DNA of 26,321 nucleotides, taken from contig CAYWXG010000033.1 in assembly GCA_964462445.1 (NCBI GenBank), positions 1-26,321 of the forward strand. Direction: 5' to 3'. The first letter of the stretch is position 1. The number at the start of each line of letters is the position of its first letter. Source of the DNA: JAGBWK01 sp964462445. Lineage in GTDB: Bacteria; Bacteroidota; Bacteroidia; Bacteroidales; Muribaculaceae. The notes under the pieces are model-generated. The model worked only from the letters and a program-made list of their open reading frames with translations, ran no database searches and had not been told where the DNA came from. Made by a program: the position numbers and the translations under genes. Shown here in pieces: positions 14,705-22,065 of the stretch.

Positions 14705-15034
14705 TTGTGAGGTCTGGTAAGCCCTCATTCCATGGGCTGGCGCGATATGGGGCGAAGGCTTTCCAGCCTTCGGAGTGATAGATAAGGTTGGTGGTTGTGA
14801 GGGCTGGTAAGCCCTCATTCCATGGGCTGGCGCGATATGGGGCGAAGGCTTTCCAGCCTTCGGAGTGATAGATAAGGTTGGTGGTTGTGAGGGCTGGTAA
14901 GCCCTCATTCCATGGGCTGGCGCGATATGGGGCGAAGGCTTTCCAGCCTTCGGAGTGATAGATAAGGTTGGTGGTTGTGAGGGCTGGTAAGCCCCTCACT
15001 CCATAGGCGCTACGCAGTATGGAGCGAAGGCTTT
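14705..15034 (+). repeat. 90-bp tandem array of paired palindromes (BIME-like)
   Basis: Three copies with an exact 90-bp period start at 14705, 14795 and 14885; copy 1 differs at GGTCTGG against GGGCTGG. A fourth, diverged partial copy runs from 14975 to about 15034. Each unit has two hairpins facing each other: GAGGGCT-AGCCCTC first, then CGAAGGCT-TTCC-AGCCTTCG, joined by a segment bounded by CCAT and ATGG. The second hairpin read on the minus strand is a copy of the first (GAAGGCTGG-AAGCCTTC followed by CCAT), so the unit is an inverted dimer. Because 90 is divisible by three, long reading frames arise, but I regard them as artefacts. Confidence 0.9.
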
Positions 15035-15061
15035 AGTTCACTTTTTGCATATTAAGCCTAA

Positions 15062-15089
15062 AAAAAGCGTGGAGTGGACCACGCTTTTT
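15062..15089. terminator. Bidirectional terminator downstream of the minus-strand lipoprotein gene
   Basis: AAAAAGCGTGG and CCACGCTTTTT are perfectly complementary around a 6-nt loop, with A residues on the left and T residues on the right. It lies about 60 nt after the lipoprotein stop codon on the minus strand. Confidence 0.85.
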
Positions 15090-15150
15090 ATGAGAATATG
15101 TAGTTTTAAATTTTGTGTTAATCTTTATTCGTTGGCTTACACACTAATGT

Positions 15151-16011
15151 TTAATTAAGAGGTGCAACGTTAGAAGCATACGACAAGTTGGCAGTGAACG
15201 ATTTATCTTCTGTCAAAATGCGAATTTCAGTAGTGCCGTCGTAGCGCGAATTCATATAGATAGCTTTTGCTACGAAGGGTGTGCCGGACATAGAACTTGG
15301 TTGCTCGGCAGTGAATGAGCCTTCAACATTGATTTCTATGCCGTAGGGTGTGAGTCGGTATGGGAGATTATCGAATTCAAGGTCTAAAAATTTCTTTTCA
15401 CCATCGGAAAGGAAATAGGCAGAAATTTCGGCAGTGCCATTGTCGTCGTCGAGATCGTAGTTGTAGTAAGGCTCGCTGCTTGAATACGCTATTTCGCCTG
15501 TAGCATTGTTGGTGACAACGGTAGAGCCGGGGAGGACGGCTTCTTCTTGAACAGCAACGACGTTGTAGCGATTGTCAACGGTGTAAGAAATCGCATAATA
15601 TACTTCGATTTGTCCCATTTTCTCAATTTCCTTCATTGTTTGAGAGAATTTGAAGTTGCTGATTGAGTGAGTTTCTCCAAAGGTAGAAGTAGCATTGGGA
15701 ACGTTTATAACCGTTGCGCCATTGACAAATTTGTAAGTGGCGTTTTCAATCTTGAGTTGAATGGGGGAGCTGGTGGGATTAAGTCGCAGACCGAAAATAG
15801 AAACGTTGACGGTTCCTTCGGTCAGATCAAAATCCATAACATATTTTGCTCCGTCAAATTGAGTGCCGAGAGTAGTGTTGGCATTCATGTCGGTTACATA
15901 TGATACATTGTAGTCGTATACATATTGAACTGTTTGTTCGTTTTCGGAATCACATGATGTCAATGCAAAAGTAGCTGCAATTGGCAACATAATTGTTTTG
16001 AAAATCTTCAT
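15151..16011 (-). CDS. Lipoprotein of unknown function, probable partner of the TonB-dependent receptor
   Basis: 286 aa. The signal peptide MKIFKTIMLPIAATFALTSC gives Cys20 as the lipidated residue, followed by DSENEQ, an acidic stretch compatible with surface exposure. The rest is mostly short polar and aromatic beta strands (VQYVYDYNVSYV, YVMDFDLTEGTVNVSIFGL, TAEISAYFLSDGEKKFLDLEF), suggesting two similar beta-rich halves. I recognise no catalytic motif and do not recognise the family. The gene lies 109 nt downstream of a TonB-dependent receptor gene on the same strand with no clear terminator or promoter between them. Co-transcription and a ligand-capturing role in the manner of HmuY- or SusD-type lipoproteins are reasonable inferences, not demonstrated. 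Confidence 0.8.
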   Translation of the reverse strand: MKIFKTIMLPIAATFALTSCDSENEQTVQYVYDYNVSYVTDMNANTTLGTQFDGAKYVMDFDLTEGTVNVSIFGLRLNPTSSPIQLKIENATYKFVNGATVINVPNATSTFGETHSISNFKFSQTMKEIEKMGQIEVYYAISYTVDNRYNVVAVQEEAVLPGSTVVTNNATGEIAYSSSEPYYNYDLDDDNGTAEISAYFLSDGEKKFLDLEFDNLPYRLTPYGIEINVEGSFTAEQPSSMSGTPFVAKAIYMNSRYDGTTEIRILTEDKSFTANLSYASNVAPLN

Positions 16012-16120
16012 AACGATAACGATTTATTAGAGATGAGAAATTTTATAGTTTTTAAATTGTTATATCCTCGTAAGGAAATAACGATTTGGCTATAGAAATT
16101 GTTGTATTTCGATGTTAAAA

Positions 16121-18364
16121 TTATAAAGCGAAATCGAAGCGAACAGTCACGCCGAAACGACGAGGATTGCCCCGTTGCACGAATTTATTCCCAATCGACT
16201 CAAAATAGAATGTAGAATATTTGGTTTTAGTGAGGTTGTCGCCCCATAATTCGATATCGGCTATGGATGTACGGAAATTGAGCGACAATCCGGCTAATGC
16301 GTAGAATGGTTGTTTTGTAGTATTTTCTTCGTCCCAATAGATTTGTCCGACGCCGCGGCAGTTGGCGTTAATGTCGATGCCTTTAAGCCATTGAGAGTTG
16401 ATGTCGGTGCTATATGTAACGGCAGCAAAAAGAGTGTTGGCAGGAGCGTAGGGGACATGGTTGCCTTTGCAGTCGACCAATCCGTTATTGTAACGACGGA
16501 AACGGGCATCGGTAAAACCATATGCGGCATTGACAGTGAAATGATTGTCGGGTCGCCAAGTTGCGGCAATTTCAATGCCTTTGGAGTGTGTACGTCCGGC
16601 ATTTGTCATCATTCGACCGGTTGTCTGTCCTTCGGGGAATACGGTCATCTGTTGGTCGCGCGTGTCGATGAAGAACAACGTGGCGTCGAGGTCGAGAGTG
16701 TTGTTGAAAAGAGATGTTGTGGCATTGAGTTCGTAGTTCCAACTTGTCTCCGGCTCGTAGGATATTATTTCATCAACTTTGTAGGTAGGAGCGCTTGCCG
16801 AGGGCATCATAGCCATCAAATTTTGTTGTAGAATGTCGGAGAACATTTGAGTGTTGTAACCTCCGGCTTTGTATCCCTTAGATACGACGAAGCCAATGGC
16901 TGTCTCGTTGCTAAAATTATAAGCGATTTTTATTTCGGGCAGTAGTTGCAACGATGTCATGTGAAGGTAGTCGGCCAAATCGAGAGAAATGGGTATTTGT
17001 CGGAGAGGTATAAGCATCGGACCTTGTTGCATATAAAGAGACATTCCGGTGTTGACGTAGCTGTGATAGTCGATTTCGCTACGTTCGTAGGCAAGACGCA
17101 GTCCGAGCGATGCGGTCCAATTTTTCCATGTGTATTCACTTTCGTGGTACACGGCCAACCCCCAGTTGGGTAATATAAAATCGGAGTTAAGTTGCATAGC
17201 ACGTTCGTCCCAACGGATTTGCATAGGAGAACCGGGCTTATTTGCATTGTCCTCAATGAAAGATTTGATACCGTAGTCCTTCATAGTAACCGGAGCCGAC
17301 ATGTTGCCACGCTTGTAGAAGCCGAAGAGCCCACCGAGGTATTTATAGTCGCCGGCAGAGCCTTTGACGATAAAGTCTTGAGTTAAAGCCCATTCGTGGC
17401 GTTTTTGTGTCAACGTAAAGTAGTCCTCGGGAAGGAAATCCTGGTCGAGGGTCATGTTGTCGTTGATGTATTGGAACGAGGTGATAGAAGATATTGAAAC
17501 ATTGTCCATGAAATAACGCATGGTCAAACCGTCGATAACCGAAGTGCGGTCATAGAAACAGGTATCGTTATGGTTGATTTCACCGGAAGCGAGAGATTGG
17601 TAGGGGTAGCCTCCTTGGCGAGTTGAAGAAATCCAAGCGCTGTTTTCCAAAAGGAAAGAGTCGGATGGACGCCAAGCGAGTTTGGTGCGCGCGAGCCAGT
17701 TTTCCTCCTTATCGACTTTGTTCCCGGAAAAATTATTGCGGTAAAAACCGTCGGTAGAGTTATATGCTCCGGAAATTGCCAATCCGAGAGTTGGAGATAT
17801 CTTCTCATAGATAGATAGGGCAGCGCTCCAAGTGTTGGCAGTGCCGTAGTCAATCGAAGCCTTGATGCCTTGATATTTGAGGGGGGAGAGAGTAGACATG
17901 TTGATAGTACCTCCGATTGTGTTGCGTCCGTAGAGGATACTTTGCGGACCGCGAACAACTTCAATGCGGTTGAGGTCGGTGAACGAGAAGTCGTAGTTTT
18001 CTTTATTGAGCAAAGGGACATTGTCGATGTTGAGCGCCACAATCGGTTGGTCGATACGGGTGCCTAATCCGCGAACATAAATAGAAGAAGTCATTCGCGA
18101 ACCGTAATCGGGCATGTAGAAGTTGGGCGCAATTTCGCTTACACCTTTGATTCCGTCGATATCATATTGTTGGATAATTTCTTCTTCGACAGCTGTTACA
18201 GATGCCGGGAACATTACACCTGAAGTTGATTTAATAGCAGAAACCGATACTTCGTTGAGCCCGATGATAGAGTCGAGAGTTGACTCTGTGGCTCCCGGAG
18301 TTGTTGAGGAAAATGCCGACCAGGTTGTCACAATCAAAGCCGACAAAAAGCATAAAATGCGCAT
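16121..18364 (-). CDS. TonB-dependent outer-membrane receptor
   Basis: 747 aa. A signal peptide at about residues 1-20 is followed by a TonB-box-like segment, GLNEVSVSA (about 35-43). The plug domain spans about 45-160, with IYVRGLGTRIDQPIVALNID, DLNRIEVVRGPQSILYGRN and GGTINMST as its usual blocks. The remainder is a 22-stranded barrel with alternating aromatic strands, ending in GNPRRFGVTVRFDFAL, a normal C-terminal strand with terminal aromatic and Leu residues. There is no N-terminal carboxypeptidase-regulatory-like domain and no SusD gene beside it, so it belongs to the siderophore/heme/vitamin type rather than the SusC type. The ligand cannot be read from sequence. It is transcribed away from the ECF sigma gene, and a lipoprotein gene follows. 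Confidence 0.92.
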   Translation of the reverse strand: MRILCFLSALIVTTWSAFSSTTPGATESTLDSIIGLNEVSVSAIKSTSGVMFPASVTAVEEEIIQQYDIDGIKGVSEIAPNFYMPDYGSRMTSSIYVRGLGTRIDQPIVALNIDNVPLLNKENYDFSFTDLNRIEVVRGPQSILYGRNTIGGTINMSTLSPLKYQGIKASIDYGTANTWSAALSIYEKISPTLGLAISGAYNSTDGFYRNNFSGNKVDKEENWLARTKLAWRPSDSFLLENSAWISSTRQGGYPYQSLASGEINHNDTCFYDRTSVIDGLTMRYFMDNVSISSITSFQYINDNMTLDQDFLPEDYFTLTQKRHEWALTQDFIVKGSAGDYKYLGGLFGFYKRGNMSAPVTMKDYGIKSFIEDNANKPGSPMQIRWDERAMQLNSDFILPNWGLAVYHESEYTWKNWTASLGLRLAYERSEIDYHSYVNTGMSLYMQQGPMLIPLRQIPISLDLADYLHMTSLQLLPEIKIAYNFSNETAIGFVVSKGYKAGGYNTQMFSDILQQNLMAMMPSASAPTYKVDEIISYEPETSWNYELNATTSLFNNTLDLDATLFFIDTRDQQMTVFPEGQTTGRMMTNAGRTHSKGIEIAATWRPDNHFTVNAAYGFTDARFRRYNNGLVDCKGNHVPYAPANTLFAAVTYSTDINSQWLKGIDINANCRGVGQIYWDEENTTKQPFYALAGLSLNFRTSIADIELWGDNLTKTKYSTFYFESIGNKFVQRGNPRRFGVTVRFDFAL

Positions 18365-18412
18365 ACAAATAAAAATTGGAATTTAAAGTTATAATTATCA
18401 AAATTGAAGTTA

Positions 18413-18420
18413 CAAAAATA
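18413..18420 (-). promoter_or_regulatory. Probable -7 element of the TonB-dependent receptor gene
   Basis: On the minus strand this reads TATTTTTG (TAnnTTTG), 48 nt upstream of the ATG. The expected -33 position has only TTTT. It almost touches the divergent sigma-gene promoter. Confidence 0.5.
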
Positions 18421-18426
18421 ATCAAT

Positions 18427-18457
18427 TTTGTGTAATAAAAAAAATTGCTTAAATTTA
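18427..18457 (+). promoter_or_regulatory. Promoter of the ECF sigma operon
   Basis: TTTG (18427-18430), a 19-nt spacer and TAAATTTA (18450-18457, one base off the -7 consensus). The predicted start near 18464 leaves a leader of only about 15 nt. Confidence 0.6.
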
Positions 18458-18478
18458 CACTTTCAAAAATAATTAATC

Positions 18479-19039
18479 ATGCCACGATTCACCGACAAAG
18501 ACTCCCCGGAGCTCATAGAGCGTTTGCGCGACGCATCGAGAGCTCGAGAAGCATTCACAGAAGTGATTGCTGCATACACTGAGCCGTTGTATTGGCAAAT
18601 CCGACGTATGGTTGCAAATCACGATGATGCAAACGATATATTGCAGGAGGTGTTTATCAAGGCTTGGACATCGTTGGAAAATTTCCGCGGAGACGCCAAG
18701 CTTTCGACGTGGCTGTATAAGATAGCAATAAATGAAAGTCTGACTTTTCTTGCACGTGAACGTCGTCGCAACAATGTATCGATAGATGATGAGGCGGCAA
18801 TGCTGATAAATGCAATAGAAGCCGATACGAATATCGATGGGGATGCGTTGGCGTTGGAATTGCGCAAAGCTATCGCCACTCTCCCCGAAAAGCAGCGAAT
18901 AGTGTTCAATATGCGATACTACGAAGAACTTAAATATGAAGAGATTTCGGAAATATTGGGCACGTCGGTAGGAGCCCTGAAAAGTTCCTATCATCTTGCC
19001 GTGAAAAAAATTGAAGAATATTTTTCTCGACTGGATTAA
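18479..19039 (+). CDS. ECF-type RNA polymerase sigma factor
   Basis: 186 aa, the usual length for an extracytoplasmic-function sigma factor. Region 2 (about 25-95) shows the core-binding and -10-recognition signature DANDILQEVFIKAWTSLENF then STWLYKIAINESLTFLARER. Region 4 (about 125-180) shows LPEKQRIVFNMRYYEELKYEEISEILGTSVGALKSSYHLAVKKIEEY, with the -35-recognition helix-turn-helix. Region 3 is absent, as expected. It opens a three-gene same-strand unit with a small membrane protein and a Spy-like periplasmic protein, an arrangement that fits signal transduction from the envelope. No FecR-type anti-sigma domain is nearby, so it is not a FecI-type iron sigma factor even though a TonB-dependent receptor is divergent from it. 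Confidence 0.94.
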   Translation: MPRFTDKDSPELIERLRDASRAREAFTEVIAAYTEPLYWQIRRMVANHDDANDILQEVFIKAWTSLENFRGDAKLSTWLYKIAINESLTFLARERRRNNVSIDDEAAMLINAIEADTNIDGDALALELRKAIATLPEKQRIVFNMRYYEELKYEEISEILGTSVGALKSSYHLAVKKIEEYFSRLD

Positions 19040-19154
19040 ACTTTTTTAGCATAGTGAAGTCTAAAGATTGAAACAATAATAAAGATAATAAAGTAGCCCT
19101 ACCCAAGCCGCCAAATGGGTCCGCAGAGCTTCAAAAACAAAAATAATCCTCTCT

Positions 19155-19592
19155 ATGAAAGAAACTAACGACATACTTGACAAAATAGGGCGTCGCTCGG
19201 GGATGACTGTTCCCGAGGGATTCTTTGACAACTTTGTCGCCAAAATGTCGGATGAACTCCCGGAGATTGTACCGGAAGAAACAGTGCAAGCGCCACTAAC
19301 GATGTGGCAGCGTTTTCGTCCGTATGTTTATATGGCAGCGATGTTTGCCGGGATATGGTGCATGATGAAAATGTTTGGGATGTTGTCGGGACCGGCTACA
19401 GATTTTACGGATATCAACAATTACCCCGGAGTGGTAACTGCATTGTCGGATAATGCGTTTGTCGACGATTATATTTATCACGATATTGACGAGTCTCAGT
19501 TGTTGGAGGAGATTTATCAGCAGTCGACCGACTCAATAGGTGAAGTCAATTTTAATGTCTTGACCGACGAAATTTTCAACGATTCTATTTAA
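19155..19592 (+). CDS. Single-pass membrane protein, candidate anti-sigma factor
   Basis: 145 aa. The N-terminal part (1-50) is cytoplasmic in appearance and carries RSGMTVPEGFFDNFVAKM, a VPEGFF/YF-type motif commonly seen in small Bacteroidota proteins encoded next to ECF sigma factors. One transmembrane segment lies at about 57-77 (YVYMAAMFAGIWCMMKMFGML). The remaining approximately 65 residues are acidic and would lie in the periplasm. It starts 115 nt after the sigma gene and ends 40 nt before a Spy-like gene. Position and topology suggest that it holds the sigma factor at the membrane, but no ZAS zinc motif (HxxxCxxC) is visible. The anti-sigma role is therefore inferred from context. 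Confidence 0.75.
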   Translation: MKETNDILDKIGRRSGMTVPEGFFDNFVAKMSDELPEIVPEETVQAPLTMWQRFRPYVYMAAMFAGIWCMMKMFGMLSGPATDFTDINNYPGVVTALSDNAFVDDYIYHDIDESQLLEEIYQQSTDSIGEVNFNVLTDEIFNDSI

Positions 19593-19632
19593 AAATTGAA
19601 TTTATAAATACCACTATAAATAAGGTACGCCC

Positions 19633-20106
19633 ATGAAACGCTTATTCAAAAACATCCTTCTGATAGTAGTATGCGCGATGGTCGCAATTCCGGCTATGGC
19701 TCAACAGCGCGGAGATTATAAACAATTTCGTGAAAATATACGCGAATATAAGCACAAGTATTTTCAGCAGAAACTCGATATGACGAGCGAGCAGGCCAAT
19801 GAGTTCTTTGAACTTTACGACAAGATGGAAGATGAAATCAATCAACTCCATGAGGATGCGCGAACAATAGAAACGAAATATTATGATGCTCCGGATGGTA
19901 CGGTGACAGATACAGAATATGGGATAGCAACAAAGGCATTGACGGAGAGTAAGTGTAAAGAAGCTGAGATAGAGAAGCAATATTATGAGGAATTTGATAA
20001 GATATTAAGTAAGCGTCAGTTGTTTGAACTTCGAAAGGTAGAACGCGAATTTACAAGGCAATTGCTCAAATATCATCATCGCAACGGCAAAAAGGAGAAT
20101 AAATAA
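19633..20106 (+). CDS. Spy/CpxP-like periplasmic protein
   Basis: 157 aa. A cleavable signal peptide ends at AMAQQ (about residue 24). The mature protein is almost entirely helical, charged and rich in Glu, Lys and Tyr, with the pattern KLDMTSEQANEFFELYDKMEDEINQL and a later LSKRQLFELRKVEREFTRQLL. This resembles the LTxxQ repeats of Spy, CpxP and related heavy-metal sensor proteins, which bind unfolded proteins or metal and restrain envelope-stress signalling. As third gene after an ECF sigma factor and a membrane protein it could be the periplasmic sensor or an effector. The fold-level assignment is moderate, the ligand unknown. Confidence 0.75.
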   Translation: MKRLFKNILLIVVCAMVAIPAMAQQRGDYKQFRENIREYKHKYFQQKLDMTSEQANEFFELYDKMEDEINQLHEDARTIETKYYDAPDGTVTDTEYGIATKALTESKCKEAEIEKQYYEEFDKILSKRQLFELRKVEREFTRQLLKYHHRNGKKENK

Positions 20107-20129
20107 TAGTGCAATAATATAGAAAGAAG

Positions 20130-20158
20130 CAGGCGAGGTCGCGGCGCGACCTCGCCTG
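20130..20158. terminator. Strong GC-rich hairpin after the Spy-like gene
   Basis: CAGGCGAGGTCGC (20130-20142) and its exact complement at 20146-20158 form a 13-bp stem with a 3-nt loop, 23 nt after the stop codon. Only a mixed TGTTGTAT tail follows rather than a T run. It probably ends or protects the sigma-operon mRNA. Confidence 0.6.
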
Positions 20159-20224
20159 TGTTGTATATGTTATGGCAGTGATGATGGCGATGAACATCAG
20201 CGGTTGGTGTAGTGTGGGGGGGTA

Positions 20225-20307
20225 TGAGAGTCGAGAGACCCTCGGTCCATAGGCTGATGCGGGGTATTTCGAAGTCTGGTAAGCCTTCGTTCCATAGGGG
20301 CTGACAC
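20225..20307 (+). repeat. REP-like palindromic repeats between two convergent operons
   Basis: The gap 20107-20463 has no gene. Two diverged copies lie head to tail: GAGAGTCGAGAGACCCTC-GGTCCATAGG (from about 20225), and GAAGTCTGGTAAGCCTTC-GTTCCATAGG (from about 20270), each followed by a GCTGA element. CACACTACATAACTAC near 20350 resembles a block near 14652. Confidence 0.65.
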
Positions 20308-20406
20308 CGAAAATTCCCAATTTCAGAATCGCTAAACGTTTGCTTCGTCACACTACATAACTACCGGGCTGTAAAATGAGGCAAGGGATAGGGTGTTAAT
20401 AAAAAA

Positions 20407-20439
20407 TAAAGGGTTGCAATTTGAAAGTGCAACCCTTTA
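20407..20439 (-). terminator. Terminator of the mdh-thioredoxin operon
   Basis: TAAAGGGTTGCA and TGCAACCCTTTA pair over 12 bp. On the minus strand a T-rich tract follows (TTTTTT within 20401-20406). It lies about 25 nt past the thioredoxin stop codon. Confidence 0.85.
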
Positions 20440-20463
20440 TGCTATTTAATCGTAGGATAACGA

Positions 20464-20925
20464 TTATTTGTTGTATTTTTCGATGAGTTGTTCGAACACT
20501 TCGGCTTCGATAAAACCGATTGATTGGTCGAGAACTTTGTCGTTTTCATCGAGAAGAACTACCATAGGAATTGATTCAACACCGAATTGATTAGCCAAAT
20601 CGGGATTTTGGTCAACATCTACAGATTCAAACTTGATGTTGGGGTACTTGACAGCGGCAGCTTCAAAGATAGGAGCAAATTGCTTGCAAGGTCCGCACCA
20701 AGTTGCGTTGAAATCAATAATGCGAACTACTTTACCGGTAGCGACAACTTCTTCGGCGTTTTCAGTAGCCTCGATAGTTTCGTCGGTTGCGGCTTTTTCG
20801 TTTTCAGTAGCCTCGATAGTTTCGTCGGTTGCGGCTTTTTCGTTTTCAGCAGTTTTGTTGCAGCTTGCTGCTGACAATCCGGCAATAGCAAAAAGTGCAA
20901 TGGCGAGAGTTTTGATAGTTTTCAT
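20464..20925 (-). CDS. Lipoprotein-anchored thioredoxin-fold protein
   Basis: 153 aa. The signal peptide MKTIKTLAIALFAIAGLSAA is followed by a lipobox-like SAASC with Cys22. Residues about 25-60 are an acidic linker with two exact copies of a 14-residue unit (NEKAATDETIEATE). The thioredoxin domain spans about 62-153: FNATWCGPCKQFAPIF holds the redox pair C77/C80 in the classical CGPC motif, SIPMVVLL holds the cis-proline (P120), and DVDQNPDLANQFGV is typical. The WCGPC motif and length match ordinary thioredoxin rather than TlpA/ResA, but the export signal puts it on the periplasmic side, where it could reduce disulfides in envelope proteins. The gene starts 12 nt after mdh, so both are co-transcribed; a functional link to malate dehydrogenase is not obvious. 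Confidence 0.88.
   Translation of the reverse strand: MKTIKTLAIALFAIAGLSAASCNKTAENEKAATDETIEATENEKAATDETIEATENAEEVVATGKVVRIIDFNATWCGPCKQFAPIFEAAAVKYPNIKFESVDVDQNPDLANQFGVESIPMVVLLDENDKVLDQSIGFIEAEVFEQLIEKYNK
20761..20844 (-). repeat. 42-bp direct repeat within the thioredoxin gene linker
   Basis: Two identical 42-bp units (20761-20802, 20803-20844) encode the duplicated 14-residue acidic linker. The lack of any mismatch points to recent slippage, and copy number is likely to vary between strains without changing the frame. Confidence 0.93.
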
Positions 20926-20937
20926 ATCGGTAGTTGA

Positions 20938-21873
20938 TTAGAGAGCACCTGCGAGTGCTGCGTTAGTATTGTGAACCGCTTCAGCGCTCTTAGCGAAGAG
21001 AGCTTTTTCAGCGTCGTTGAGTTCGAATTCAACGATTTTTTCGATGCCGTTCTTGCCAATGATACATGGAACACCGATGCAAAGGTCGCTTTCACCATAT
21101 TCGCCATCGAGAAGAGCAGAGCAAGGAATCAATTTCTTTTGGTCGTGGAGCACAGCGCCAGCCACTTGAGCAGCAGCAGCACCTGGAGCATACCAAGCAG
21201 AAGTGCCCAACAATTTGGTGAGAGTAGCACCACCTACCATAGTATCGGCAGCAATCTTAGCGAGTTCTTCTTCAGATAGGAAGTTGGAAGCGGGAACACC
21301 GCGATAAGCAGCAAAGCGAGTCAAAGGAATCATGGTAGTGTCACCGTGACCACCGATAACGATACCTTCAACTTCGATAGCGTTGGCGTTGAGGGCGTTG
21401 CTCAAGAAATATTTGAATCGAGCAGAGTCGAGTGCGCCACCCATACCGATGATACGGTTTTTGGGCATGCCGGAAGTTTTGTGGATAAGGTAGGTCATTG
21501 TGTCCATGGGGTTGGAAACGCAGATGATGACAGCATTGGGAGAGTGTTTCAATACGTTTTCAGTCACTGATTTAACGATGCCTGCATTTACGCCGATGAG
21601 TTCTTCGCGGGTCATACCGGGCTTGCGGGGAATTCCGGAAGTAATAACAACAACGTCGCTGTTGGCGGTCTTTTCGTAATCGTTAGTTACACCGGTCAAA
21701 CGGCTTTGCAAACCGAGGATATTTGCAGTTTGCATGATATCCATAGCTTTACCTTCAGAAACGCCTTCTTTGATGTCGAGAAGAACGACTTCGTCGGCGA
21801 TTTGGGTAGTCACCAACACATTTGCACAAGTTGCGCCTACGTTGCCGGCGCCTACAACTGTTACCTTTGACAT
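20938..21873 (-). CDS. mdh: Malate dehydrogenase (NAD-dependent, LDH-like)
   Basis: 311 aa. It oxidises malate to oxaloacetate or, in gut anaerobes, mainly works in reverse in the route to succinate. The NAD-binding site is GAGNVG (8-13), with Asp33 (LLDIKEG) selecting NAD over NADP. Substrate-binding arginines are R83 and R89 in IPRKPGMTREEL and R152 in ALDSARFKYFL. The catalytic pair is D149/H176, with H176 in GGHGDTTMIPL. The R83 loop distinguishes it from lactate dehydrogenase. The length matches the short dimer/tetramer type. It is the first gene of a two-gene operon with the thioredoxin. The 5' leader is about 90 nt with a GC-rich middle, in contrast to the AT-rich leaders around it. 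Confidence 0.95.
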   Translation of the reverse strand: MSKVTVVGAGNVGATCANVLVTTQIADEVVLLDIKEGVSEGKAMDIMQTANILGLQSRLTGVTNDYEKTANSDVVVITSGIPRKPGMTREELIGVNAGIVKSVTENVLKHSPNAVIICVSNPMDTMTYLIHKTSGMPKNRIIGMGGALDSARFKYFLSNALNANAIEVEGIVIGGHGDTTMIPLTRFAAYRGVPASNFLSEEELAKIAADTMVGGATLTKLLGTSAWYAPGAAAAQVAGAVLHDQKKLIPCSALLDGEYGESDLCIGVPCIIGKNGIEKIVEFELNDAEKALFAKSAEAVHNTNAALAGAL

Positions 21874-21966
21874 AATTTTAAATATTTAGTAGTTAAATTT
21901 TTGCCTTTTTGCCGGCGGGTCGACGCGATTAGCGAACGGTGCGCGGGGCTATTGATTTTTGATACG

Positions 21967-21974
21967 CAAATTTA
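21967..21974 (-). promoter_or_regulatory. Probable -7 element of mdh
   Basis: On the minus strand this reads TAAATTTG. At the expected -33 distance the sequence is T-rich (TTTT) rather than TTTG, so the assignment is partial. Confidence 0.5.
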
Positions 21975-22065
21975 AGGAAATATTTCCATAAAAAAATATC
22001 TTTATCAAAATTTAATAGTTAAACCAACATAAACGCATCATAAACGCTGCGGTAGGGGGTGCGTT

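Noticed and set aside
14655..14999. 114-residue minus-strand open frame with a repeated WNEGLPALTTTN-type unit
   Set aside because: It is a translation of the 90-bp tandem repeat, whose length is divisible by three; there is no start context and no similarity to a real protein.
18479..19592. FecI/FecR-type iron-regulated sigma pair with the divergent TonB receptor
   Set aside because: The second gene lacks a FecR domain, and the receptor lacks the N-terminal signalling extension that FecA-type receptors carry.
20066..20351. Two minus-strand open frames of 84 and 91 residues
   Set aside because: They lie over REP-like repeats and the end of the Spy-like gene, and their translations match other repeat-derived frames.
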